A stretch of DNA of 64,000 bases from Trebonia sp963822615 (lineage in GTDB: Bacteria > Actinomycetota > Actinomycetes > Streptosporangiales > Streptosporangiaceae): assembly GCA_963822615.1 (NCBI GenBank), contig CAWGIM010000026.1, positions 1-64,000 of the forward strand. The letters are read 5' to 3'. The notes beneath the pieces were generated by a model. That model ran no database searches. It had not been told where the DNA came from and saw nothing but the letters and a program-made list of their open reading frames with translations. Each line of letters opens with the position of its first letter. Position 1 is the stretch's first letter. This document shows, piece by piece, positions 36,189 through 43,514 of the stretch. The translations under genes were made by a program, and so were the position numbers.

Positions 36189-37169
36189 TCAGGCCACCGC
36201 CAGCCGCGACCGCCCGGCCAGCACGACGCGCGGGTCGAGCAGCGGGTAGGTCAGGTCGACGACCAGGTTGATGATCACGAAGACCACCGCCCCGAGCACC
36301 ACCATGCCCTGCACCACCGGGATGTCGGCGTTGGATACGGCGGCGTCGGTCACCTGGCCGAGCCCGGCCCGGGAGAATACCGTCTCGATCACCACGGCGC
36401 TGGTCAGCAGTTGCCCCACCAGGAGCCCGGAGATGGTGACGGTTGAGGTCAGCGCGTTGCGCAGCGCGTGCCGGAACTGCACCCTGGCCTCGGACGCGCC
36501 CTTCGACCTGGCGGTGTCCGCGTACGGCGCCGTCAGCGCGTCGTCGAGGCTCCTGGCCAGCAGCGAGGCGATGAACGCGCTGGTCGGAATCGCCATCGTG
36601 ATGCCGGGCAGGACCAGGCTCTTGATCCCGTCGTTGCCGGTGCCGGGGAAGACGTGCAGGTCGAAGGAGAACACCTGCAGCAGCATCAGCCCCACCCAGA
36701 AGGTGGGGACCGCCACCCCGAGGGAGGGCAGGCCGAGCAGCAGGCTCCGCAGCCAGCCGGACCGGGAGTAGGTGGCCCACAGCGCCAGCCCGCCGCCGAA
36801 GACGAGCGCGAGCAGCAGCGCCGCGCCGATCAGGGCGAAGGTGGACGGGAGGTTGTCGCCCAGGATGGTGGAGACCGGCTCGCCGGTGATGTAGGACCGG
36901 CCCAGGTTCCCCTGGAACAGCTCGCTCAGGTGCAGCCACCACTGCTCGTAGACCGGGCGGTTGAGGCCGAACGATGCCTTCAGCGCGTTCAGCTGCTGCG
37001 GGGTCAGGTCGGTGGACTGGCCGCCGGTGACGGCGTCGACCGCGTTACCGGGCAGCGCGTCCAGGATCAGGAAGGTGACGGTGTACGCGGCGACCAGCAC
37101 GGCCAAGGCCTGCAGGACGCGGGCTGCGACGTACCGTCCGAGAACCGCGCGGGTCAAGGCACCACTCAC
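36189..37169 (-). CDS. ABC importer permease (DppB type)
   Basis: A 326-aa permease and first gene of the operon. It shows the N-terminal span V-L-Q-A-L-A-V-L-V-A-A-Y-T-V-T-F, then F-G-L-N-R-P-V-Y-E-Q-W-W and G-N-L-G-R-S-Y-I-T, and the EAA loop with Y-A-D-T-A-R-S-K-G-A and H-A-L-R-N-A-L. It pairs with the DppC-type subunit. The start is GTG 37169 with GATCGGA before it. It is divergent from the flavin monooxygenase at 37355; the 185-base region between them is AT-rich and holds likely promoters for both directions. Confidence 0.91.
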   Translation of the reverse strand: MSGALTRAVLGRYVAARVLQALAVLVAAYTVTFLILDALPGNAVDAVTGGQSTDLTPQQLNALKASFGLNRPVYEQWWLHLSELFQGNLGRSYITGEPVSTILGDNLPSTFALIGAALLLALVFGGGLALWATYSRSGWLRSLLLGLPSLGVAVPTFWVGLMLLQVFSFDLHVFPGTGNDGIKSLVLPGITMAIPTSAFIASLLARSLDDALTAPYADTARSKGASEARVQFRHALRNALTSTVTISGLLVGQLLTSAVVIETVFSRAGLGQVTDAAVSNADIPVVQGMVVLGAVVFVIINLVVDLTYPLLDPRVVLAGRSRLAVA

Positions 37170-37195
37170 TCCGATCCTGACTTGGAGGGGTATGT

Positions 37196-37205
37196 CGATA
37201 AAGTC
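37196..37205 (-). promoter_or_regulatory. GACTTTATCG element facing the ABC operon
   Basis: Read on the minus strand, GACTTTATCG lies 27 bases before the DppB-type start, within AT-rich sequence. A near copy (GACTTTACCG) is at 37322-37331 facing the opposite gene, so the divergent pair may share one regulator. Confidence 0.4.
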
Positions 37206-37304
37206 GATAGTTTATATGGACAATACGCCAGCCGGGCTGACGGCGCAACCGGGGGGCGAGGGCGCTCCCGCCCGGGAACGCCGGCCTGGGCGAGGGTTCA
37301 ATAT

Positions 37305-37338
37305 TTCCTACTTTATTGATAGACTTTACCGGCAAAGT
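37305..37338 (+). promoter_or_regulatory. Composite regulatory element before the short flavin monooxygenase gene
   Basis: Bases 37305-37333 match 50862-50890 (before ssuD) at 23 of 29 positions, including an identical TTCCTACTTTA. Overlapping its end is the palindrome ACTTTACCGGCAAAGT (37323-37338); its right part ACCGGCAAAGT recurs before the paralogous gene that starts at 46152. A TAGGGT six bases before the ATG at 37355 looks like a -10 box for a leaderless transcript. Confidence 0.55.
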
Positions 37339-37354
37339 GGCCTAGGGTGGCCAC

Positions 37355-38398
37355 ATGACCGACGATCCCCCGCTGCACCTCGCGGTCGCGCTGGACGGGG
37401 CCGGGTGGCACCCGGCCGCCTGGCGCGAGCTCGAAGCCTCACCTGACCAGTTGCTGACCGCCGCCTACTGGGGCGGCCTGGCGGCCGAGGCCGAGCACGG
37501 CCTGCTCGACTTCGTCACCATCGAGGACTCCCCCGGCCTGGACGGGGTGCGGGCGGCCTGCTGGATCGCCTCGGCTACCAGTCACATCGGCCTGGTGCCG
37601 GCCGCGACCGTGGCGCACACCGAGCCGTTCCGGGTGTCCAAGGCGATCGCGGGGCTGGACTACGCAAGCCTCGGCCGGGCCGGCTGGCGCCCGCAGCTCT
37701 CACGGCCCTGGCCGGACTCACTGTTCGGGCAGCGCGGGCGGGCCGAGTTCCGGCCCGCCGACTTCGCCCGGCCCCAGCTACGGCCGGTCATCGCCGAGCA
37801 ATTCGACGAGGCGGCCGACTTTGTCGAGCTGGTCCGCGCGCTGTGGGACTCGTCGATCAGCCGGCGCCCGCCGCAGGGCCAGCCGCTGGTCACCGCGCTC
37901 GCCCACGCCCCCGTCCCCTACCGGTTCGCCGCCCGGGCGGCCGACGTGGTGTTCGTCACGCCGCGGGACGCCGCCCACGCCCGGGCGATCGTCGCGGAGG
38001 TACGCGCCCAGCAGGCGGCGGCCGGGCGCGCGGGCGAGACGCTGCACGTCTTCGCTGACCTGCTGGTGTTCCTGGCCGAGACCGAGGCCGCGGCCGCGGG
38101 CCACCGGGGACGGCTGGACGACGCCGCGGGCGAGCAGTACGCCGGCGACGCGGCCAGCTTCACCGGTACCCCGGCCGGGCTGGCCGAGCTGCTCCGCGAC
38201 TGGCAGCAGGCCGGGCTGACCGGATTCCGGCTGCGCCCGGCCGTGCTCCCGCGCGACCTGCTGCACGTCACCAGGGGACTGGTGCCGGAATTGCAGCGCA
38301 CGCACTCGTTCCGTACCTGCTATACGGGAACCGGGCTGCGGAAGCGGCTCGGGCTGGCTCGGCCCGCCCGCCGCTACGCGGCCGCCGCGGCCGGCTAG
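37355..38398 (+). CDS. Luciferase-like flavin monooxygenase, short paralog lacking two segments
   Basis: A 347-aa LLM-class protein, closely similar to the product of 46152-44907 (shared H-L-A-V-A-L-D-G-A-G-W-H-P-A-A-W-R-E start, L-L-D-F-V-T-I-E-D, R-P-P-Q-G-Q-P and F-R-L-R-P-A). Compared with that paralog it lacks about 15 residues after the T-I-E-D strand and about 38 residues between L-W-D-S and R-P-P-Q-G-Q-P, both in frame. The second gap covers a loop that in DszA/NtaA-like enzymes helps to form the active-site lid. It may have different substrate use or be a non-catalytic partner. It uses FMNH2 if active. Divergent from an ABC importer operon. Confidence 0.82.
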   Translation: MTDDPPLHLAVALDGAGWHPAAWRELEASPDQLLTAAYWGGLAAEAEHGLLDFVTIEDSPGLDGVRAACWIASATSHIGLVPAATVAHTEPFRVSKAIAGLDYASLGRAGWRPQLSRPWPDSLFGQRGRAEFRPADFARPQLRPVIAEQFDEAADFVELVRALWDSSISRRPPQGQPLVTALAHAPVPYRFAARAADVVFVTPRDAAHARAIVAEVRAQQAAAGRAGETLHVFADLLVFLAETEAAAAGHRGRLDDAAGEQYAGDAASFTGTPAGLAELLRDWQQAGLTGFRLRPAVLPRDLLHVTRGLVPELQRTHSFRTCYTGTGLRKRLGLARPARRYAAAAAG

Positions 38399-38623
38399 CC
38401 GCGCTGCTCGATGGCGGCGGCCCGGGAATGGGGCGATGCCGCGGGCGGGCGTGACCTGGCCCCCGCCCTAACAGCCGGAGGTGAAGAATTCGTGAAGAAG
38501 GCGCCAAGGATTAAATTTCAGAGCGAAAATAGAATTTAGAGAGTGAATTCCTAAAGACAAATCCACGATCATATTCAACCTTTTTTCCGGCAACGCGATT
38601 CTGCCCTGTTAAATTCTCGAATT

Positions 38624-39418
38624 ATGAAGCTGCTGACTGACGCACGGCGCCTGCTGCGGCGCGCGGGCATAGACGTTTCCCCCTGGCCGCACCGGCCCGA
38701 AGCGGGCGTGATCGACTGGGGGCTGGCCGAGGTCATCCGGGCGCGCGGGATCAACTGCGTCATCGACGTGGGCGGGAACCGCGGGCACTTCGCGCAGCGG
38801 GTGCGCGAACTGGGGTTCGCCGGGCGCATCGTCTCGTTCGAGCCGTCGCCGGCCACGCTGCCGGTCATCCGCGCCGCCGCCGAGCGGGACCCGGGCTGGA
38901 CCGTCCGGCCGGTCGCGCTGTCAAGCGAGCCGGGTCAGGCCGAACTGCACCTGCACCAGGAGCCCCAGCTCGACTCCATGCTCGAGGCGCTGCCCGGCCT
39001 GGCCGAGCAGCTGCCGATCATGGCCGGCCAGGGCACCGTCACCGTCACCGTGTCCACCCTGGCGGCCGAGCTCCCGGCCATCGTCGCGGGGATCGCCGAG
39101 CCGCGGATCCTGCTCAAGTCCGACACCCAGGGCTACGACGCGCGGGTGATCCGCGGCGCCGGGCCCGACGGGCTGCCCCCGGCGATCGCGGCGGTGCTGG
39201 TCGAACTGGCCCCGCAGCACCTCTACCGCGGCCAGCCCGAGATGACCACGGTGCTGGGGCTGATCATGTCCGGCGGGTTCTCCCCGGTGGCGTTCGAGCC
39301 GTTCTTCTACTCGCCCGACGGGCTGCGCATCGTTGAGCTCGACGCGCTGTTCATGCGCGCGGCCGACGACGCCGTGGACTGGGGGCAGCCGGACCTGGCC
39401 ACCCGGGCAGCCTGCTAG
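38624..39418 (+). CDS. FkbM family methyltransferase
   Basis: A 264-aa SAM-dependent methyltransferase. Motif I is C-V-I-D-V-G-G-N-R-G-H-F-A near residue 46, followed by V-S-F-E-P-S-P-A-T near 70 and the FkbM-typical L-L-K-S-D-T-Q-G-Y-D-A-R-V-I-R-G-A near 160; the end has F-F-Y-S-P-D-G-L-R-I-V-E-L-D. FkbM enzymes usually O-methylate sugars or polyketides; the acceptor here is unknown. The 225 bases upstream (38399-38623) hold no gene; 38500-38620 is strikingly AT-rich and probably the promoter region. The adjoining SAM-responsive gene suggests, but does not prove, a SAM-linked context. Confidence 0.88.
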   Translation: MKLLTDARRLLRRAGIDVSPWPHRPEAGVIDWGLAEVIRARGINCVIDVGGNRGHFAQRVRELGFAGRIVSFEPSPATLPVIRAAAERDPGWTVRPVALSSEPGQAELHLHQEPQLDSMLEALPGLAEQLPIMAGQGTVTVTVSTLAAELPAIVAGIAEPRILLKSDTQGYDARVIRGAGPDGLPPAIAAVLVELAPQHLYRGQPEMTTVLGLIMSGGFSPVAFEPFFYSPDGLRIVELDALFMRAADDAVDWGQPDLATRAAC

Positions 39419-39420
39419 CC

Positions 39421-39452
39421 GCCCGGCGGCACCGCCACCAGCACGGCCGGGC
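39421..39452. terminator. Possible hairpin between convergent genes
   Basis: GCCCGGC (39421-39427) can pair with GCCGGGC (39446-39452), between the methyltransferase stop and the end of the PLP-enzyme gene. The loop is long (18 bases), so the assignment is weak. Confidence 0.35.
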
Positions 39453-39468
39453 TCGGCTTTACCGCCTG

Positions 39469-40743
39469 CTATGCCGCCGTGGCGGCCGCGGCCAGCGCGG
39501 CCGCGCGCGTCTCACCGGACGGCGCGCCGCGGCCGGCCCCGGACAGCGCCGCCAGCGCGGCCAGCAGCCGGTCGACGTGCTCGTCGGTGGTGCCCAGGCC
39601 GATGCTGGCCCGGACCGCCGCCCCGCCCGGGCCGGCCAGGTGGTCCACCAGCGGGTGGGCGCAGAACCGGCCGTCCCGCACCCCGATGCCGTAGTCCTCG
39701 GCCAGCGCCCGGGCGACCGCGCCCGGCGCCCAGCCGTCCACGGTGAACGCGACGATCCCGACCCGGGGGTGCCGCGGGCCCCAGATGCTGAGCTGGGTGA
39801 CCCCGGGGAGCGCGGCCAGGCCGTCGCGCAGCCGGGCGAGCAGCCGCTCCTCCTCCGCGACGAGCGGGTCGCGGCTGGCGAGGGCCTCGCAGGCGGCGGC
39901 GATGGCGACCGCGCCCGCCACGTTGGGCGTGCCGGCCTCGTGGCGCTGGGACGGGTCGGCCGCCCAGGACACGCTCTCGCGGCCGACCGCGGCGGTCGCG
40001 CCCCCGCCGTAAAGGTACGGCGGCGCCGCCGTCGCCCAGTCCGCCCGCCCGACCAGGCAGCCCGCGCCGTAGGGGGCGTACAGCTTGTGGCCGGAGAAGG
40101 CGATGTAGTCGAGGTCGAGACTGGCCATGCTGACCGGGCGGTGCGGCAGCAGCTGGGCGACGTCCGCCGCGATCCGGGCGCCGTGCCTGCGGGCCGCCTG
40201 GGCCAGCCTGGCGAGGGGCCACAGCTCGCCGGTCACGTTGGAGGCCCCGGTGACGACCAGCAGCCGGGGGCCGGTCGGCGCGGCCGCCAGCGCGGCCTCG
40301 GCCGCCAGGACCGTCGCCTCCGTTGTGGGCAGCAGCGGCAGCCGTACCGTCCGGTGGCGGCGCTCCCACGGCAGCAGGGCGGCGTGATGCTCGCCCTCGA
40401 ACACCACCACCGTGGTGCGCGGGGGCAGGATGTGGGCCAGCAGGTTCATCGCGTCGGTGGTGTTGCGGGTGAAGATCACCGCGTCCCGCTCGCGGGCGCC
40501 GACCGACTCCCGGATGACCTCACGGGACCGCTCGTAGCGGCGGGTGGTCAGCTGCGAGGTGTAGCCGGCGCCCCGGTGCACGCTGCCGTAGGTGCCCATG
40601 GCCTCGGTGACCGCGTCCTGCACGCAGAGCAGGGCAGGGGCGCTGGCCGCGTAGTCGAAGTGGGCGTACGGGACGAGGCGGCCGCCCGGAACCGGGACCT
40701 CGAGCCCGTGACCGGCGAGCGGCAGCGGATGACGTGGTGCCAA
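39469..40743 (-). CDS. Class V aminotransferase, cysteine desulfurase-like PLP enzyme under a SAM-IV riboswitch
   Basis: A 424-aa fold-type I PLP enzyme. Landmarks: F-D-Y-A-A-S-A-P near residue 29, H-R-G-A-G-Y-T-S, F-T-R-N-T-T-D-A-M-N near 90, E-G-E-H-H-A-A-L-L-P-W (the His stacking on PLP), A-A-D-V-A-Q-L-L-P-H (Asp), the PLP lysine in F-S-G-H-K-L-Y-A-P-Y-G, and a cysteine in G-R-F-C-A-H-P placed like the SufS/CsdA active-site cysteine. It may release sulfur from cysteine or a related beta-sulfur amino acid. The start is TTG 40743, six bases after GGAGG (40750-40754); a perfect GCGGAGT/ACTCCGC hairpin (40756-40776) sits beside that site and may gate translation. Confidence 0.85.
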   Translation of the reverse strand: MAPRHPLPLAGHGLEVPVPGGRLVPYAHFDYAASAPALLCVQDAVTEAMGTYGSVHRGAGYTSQLTTRRYERSREVIRESVGARERDAVIFTRNTTDAMNLLAHILPPRTTVVVFEGEHHAALLPWERRHRTVRLPLLPTTEATVLAAEAALAAAPTGPRLLVVTGASNVTGELWPLARLAQAARRHGARIAADVAQLLPHRPVSMASLDLDYIAFSGHKLYAPYGAGCLVGRADWATAAPPYLYGGGATAAVGRESVSWAADPSQRHEAGTPNVAGAVAIAAACEALASRDPLVAEEERLLARLRDGLAALPGVTQLSIWGPRHPRVGIVAFTVDGWAPGAVARALAEDYGIGVRDGRFCAHPLVDHLAGPGGAAVRASIGLGTTDEHVDRLLAALAALSGAGRGAPSGETRAAALAAAATAA

Positions 40744-40795
40744 GGAGAGCCTCCAGCGGAGTACCAGCGACTCCGCCAGCCGGCAAAAGCACCGT

Positions 40796-40914
40796 GGAGC
40801 CTGCGCTTACCCGGCGCGGTCGCGCCGGGTCCGGTCCTCATCCAGGGCACCCCGCCGCAGACGCGAGGGTTGCCGGCCAGCTAGCTGGAGCTTGACGCTG
40901 GCACTCATGACCTG
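40796..40914 (-). promoter_or_regulatory. SAM-IV riboswitch
   Basis: On the minus strand the leader reads GGTCATGAGTGCCAGCG, then GCTAGCTGGCCGGCAACCCTC, then GCGGCGGGGTGCCCTGGAT and ends with GAGGACC. This order of conserved blocks matches the SAM-IV consensus. P1 pairs GGTC with GGACC, P2 pairs GCCAGC with GCTGGC, and the extra 3' hairpin of this class is the strong CCCGGCGC/GCGCCGGG stem at 40810-40829. It lies upstream of the cysteine desulfurase-like gene, so high SAM should lower its expression. SAM-IV elements are characteristic of actinobacteria. Confidence 0.9.
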
Positions 40915-40919
40915 TTGTC

Positions 40920-40949
40920 AATATAGCGCCGACCGCGCTGCCGGGGCAA
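40920..40949 (-). promoter_or_regulatory. Sigma-70-type promoter for the riboswitch transcript
   Basis: Read on the minus strand: -35 TTGCCC (40944-40949), an 18-base spacer, and -10 TATATT (40920-40925). Transcription would start about seven bases later, near 40913, exactly at the 5' strand of riboswitch helix P1. The -10 is AT-rich in a very GC-rich setting. Confidence 0.7.
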
Positions 40950-41211
40950 CATCTCCCGCGGGCCGGCCTCGCGCTGCCTGAACCGCGGCCGGGCGTCGGC
41001 CGGGACGCTGGCGCCATGGCGCAATGCCACTGAGTGAGGGGACCCCTGCAGGCAGTGCCACCACCGCCACTCTGGTCACGTAGCTACAGGCCAATGGCTT
41101 GGAGCGGAAACAATTTGGTGCTACGACACTAAATTATTTCCATGCTGCCAAAAAGTTCCGCAACAATACCGCTAACTCGGGGAATCTGGTGTCCGTCAGC
41201 CTCGGGCTGAG
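40950..41211. other. Gene-free spacer with an AT-rich inverted repeat
   Basis: No coding frame of convincing quality is seen between the riboswitch promoter and the end of the next gene. The notable feature is a 36-base inverted repeat (41106-41141) with 15-base arms, 13 of 15 matching, from GGAAACAATTTGGTG to CACTAAATTATTTCC around the loop CTACGA. It may terminate the monooxygenase operon that ends at 41212, or bind a regulator. Confidence 0.6.
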
Positions 41212-42342
41212 TCACCGCCGCGCCCACTCCTGCGCCAGCAGCTCATAGGAGCGGACCCGGTCGGCGTGGTCGTGGGTGATGGTGGTGATGACCAGCTCGT
41301 CGGCCCCGGTCGCGTCGCGCAACTGCTCGAGCTGGTCGGCGACCTGGCCGGGAGCGCCGACGAACTGGGTGTCGATCCGGTCGGCGACCAGCGCGCGGTC
41401 GGCGTCGGTCCACTGGTGGCGGCGGGCCTGCTCGGGGGTCGGGAACTGGATCGCGCCCTCGGCCGTGCGGATGCTGCGCACCCACAGCCCGTAGCCGGCC
41501 GCCAGCTCGCGCGCCTCGGCTTCGCTGTCGGCCACGACCACGTCGGCCGACACGCTGACGTAGGGGCGCTCGAGCTCGGCCGAGGGCTTGAACGCGGCCC
41601 GGTACCCGTCGACCGCCTCCAGCACGGTGGCCGGGCTCACGTGGTAGTTGGCGGCGAAGCGAAGGCCGCGCTGGCCGGCCACCTCGGCGCTCTCGCCGCC
41701 GCTGCTGCCGAGGATCCAGATCTGCAGCGCCGCCCCTTCCCCTGGCACCACGTGCGCTTCCTCGCCCTCGGCGGAGCGGTAGGAGCCGGCCAGCAGCGCC
41801 AGCACGTCGCCGACCTGGTCGGTGTAGTTCTGCGCTTCGTCGGGCAGCTGCAGCAGGGTCTTCTGCAGCGCGAACCGGGGCGAGCCGAGCAGCCGCTGGA
41901 AGGAGAACCGGGGCGGGATCAGCAGCCCGCTCGGTGCGCGCCCGTCGACCACGGTCGCCGCCGCGCCCCCGCCGACCAGCGCGGGCGTCTTCTGCTCGCG
42001 GGGGCGGCCGGACCGGCCGAGGCCGAGGTCGAAGCGGCCCGGGTAGGCCGCGTCGAGCAGGCCGAACTCCTCCACCGCGGACAGCGCGGTGCGGTGGCCC
42101 ATCTGCACCGCGCCCGAGCCCAGCCGGATGCGGGAGGTGGCGCCGGCGGTGAGCGCGAGCACGACCGCGGGCGAGGTGCCCGCCACGCCCGGGTTGAGGT
42201 GGTGCTCGGCGAACCAGTAGCGGGCGTAGCCGAGGCGCTCGGCCTGCTGGGCGAGGTCGATGCTGTTGCGCAGGGCCTGCCCGGCGGTGGACCCCGAGGA
42301 GATCGGGACGAGGTCGAGGACGGCCAGTGGGGTGTTGGTCAC
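41212..42342 (-). CDS. Luciferase-like flavin monooxygenase (MsnO8-like)
   Basis: A 376-aa LLM protein. The N-terminal barrel motif L-G-Y-A-R-Y-W-F-A-E-H-H-L-N-P near residue 38, I-R-L-G-S-G-A-V-Q-M-G-H-R near 72, and Y-P-G-R-F-D-L-G-L-G-R-S near 100 are typical of the MsnO8 group; W-I-L-G-S-S-G-G-E-S-A near 210 supports this. It would use reduced flavin from a separate reductase. It is the last of four monooxygenase genes in the operon 46152-41212, 20 bases behind the previous gene. The substrate is unknown; context suggests an organosulfur compound. Confidence 0.88.
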   Translation of the reverse strand: MTNTPLAVLDLVPISSGSTAGQALRNSIDLAQQAERLGYARYWFAEHHLNPGVAGTSPAVVLALTAGATSRIRLGSGAVQMGHRTALSAVEEFGLLDAAYPGRFDLGLGRSGRPREQKTPALVGGGAAATVVDGRAPSGLLIPPRFSFQRLLGSPRFALQKTLLQLPDEAQNYTDQVGDVLALLAGSYRSAEGEEAHVVPGEGAALQIWILGSSGGESAEVAGQRGLRFAANYHVSPATVLEAVDGYRAAFKPSAELERPYVSVSADVVVADSEAEARELAAGYGLWVRSIRTAEGAIQFPTPEQARRHQWTDADRALVADRIDTQFVGAPGQVADQLEQLRDATGADELVITTITHDHADRVRSYELLAQEWARR

Positions 42343-42362
42343 GGTGCTCTCCGCTTCTCTTG

Positions 42363-43514
42363 TCAGCCGGTGGTGGCGACCGGGGAGACGCCGGGGACGC
42401 CGCTGGCCGGGATCGCTGGCTCCGGCGCGGTGGCCGCGGCCGGGACGGCGTCGTCGCCGAGCGGGCCGCCGCCCCAGCCCCAGGGCGGGTCGGGGATCTC
42501 GCGCCGCAGCACCGGGGCGATGTCGGACTGGAACAGCTCAAGGCTGGCCCGGTGCCGCGCGTCGCCCAGCCCGCCCGCGTCGGCGTGCAGGTGCAGCACG
42601 CTGTGGCCGAACTGCTCGTGGTAGCGGTGCACCTTCTCGATGACCTGGGCCGGGCTGCCGATCAGGGCCGAGGACCGGGCCACGAAGTCCTCCAGGGTGG
42701 GGAAGACCGGCTGGAGGCCGAGGCGGCGCTGGAACGCAAGCTGCCCGGCGAAGACCGGGCGGTAAGCCTCGATCGCGTCCTGCGAGTTGCGGGCCGCGTA
42801 GTAGCCGGCCGTCCCGGCGCCGACCGCGATGGCAGCCGGGTCGTGGCCGTAGTGGGCCCAGCGCTCGCGGTAGTAGCGGACCAGCTCGGCGTACGGACCG
42901 ATCGGGTTGGTCACGTTGGCGGAGAACAGCGGGTCGCCGTAGCGGGCGGCCAGGTCGACCGACTCCTTGCTGGTGGCGCTGCCGTGCCAGATGCGCACCG
43001 GGCGCTGCAGCGGCCGCGGCCACACCTCGGCCGCGTGCAGCGGCGGGCGGAACCGGGTGTCGTAGCTGATCTTGTTGTCCTGCCACAGCCGCCGGAACAC
43101 CTCGTAGGACTCGGCGTTGCGGTCCCACTGGTCGGCCGGGGTGACGTTGAACAGGTCCCGCTGGGCGGCCCCGTTGCCCTTGCCGATGATGAGCTCGAGC
43201 CGGCCGGCGGAGAGCTGGTCGAGGGTGGCGTAGTCCTCGAACGCGCGCACCGGGTCGAGCAGCGACAGCGTGGTGACCGCCGTGAACAGCCGGATCCGCC
43301 TGGTCAGGGCGGCGACGTGGCTGAGCACCACGGTCGGCGACGAGGAGATGAACGGCCGCTCGTGCCGCTCCCCCACCCCGAACCCGTCGAAACCCAGCTC
43401 CTCCGACAGCAGGGCGCTGTCGAGCACCTCACGGAACCGGTCGCGGGTGGACTTCTGGGCGCCGGTGACCGGGTCCGGAGCGTGGACGATCAGCGTGATG
43501 GCGATGAACCTCAT
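42363..43514 (-). CDS. Luciferase-like flavin monooxygenase (CE1758-like subfamily)
   Basis: A 383-aa LLM protein. Blocks such as G-F-D-G-F-G-V-G-E-R-H-E-R-P-F-I-S-S-S-P, L-S-L-L-D-P-V-R-A-F-E-D-Y-A-T-L-D, E-L-I-I-G-K-G-N-G-A-A-Q, I-W-H-G-S-A-T-S-K-E-S-V-D and V-H-R-Y-H-E-Q-F-G-H are very distinctive and match what I remember of the CE1758-type subfamily; that name is from memory. It should be an FMNH2-dependent cytosolic oxygenase. Its ATG overlaps the stop of the NtaA-type gene (ATGA), so the pair is translationally coupled. The last 30 residues are Pro/Ala-rich and probably disordered. Confidence 0.87.
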   Translation of the reverse strand: MRFIAITLIVHAPDPVTGAQKSTRDRFREVLDSALLSEELGFDGFGVGERHERPFISSSPTVVLSHVAALTRRIRLFTAVTTLSLLDPVRAFEDYATLDQLSAGRLELIIGKGNGAAQRDLFNVTPADQWDRNAESYEVFRRLWQDNKISYDTRFRPPLHAAEVWPRPLQRPVRIWHGSATSKESVDLAARYGDPLFSANVTNPIGPYAELVRYYRERWAHYGHDPAAIAVGAGTAGYYAARNSQDAIEAYRPVFAGQLAFQRRLGLQPVFPTLEDFVARSSALIGSPAQVIEKVHRYHEQFGHSVLHLHADAGGLGDARHRASLELFQSDIAPVLRREIPDPPWGWGGGPLGDDAVPAAATAPEPAIPASGVPGVSPVATTG

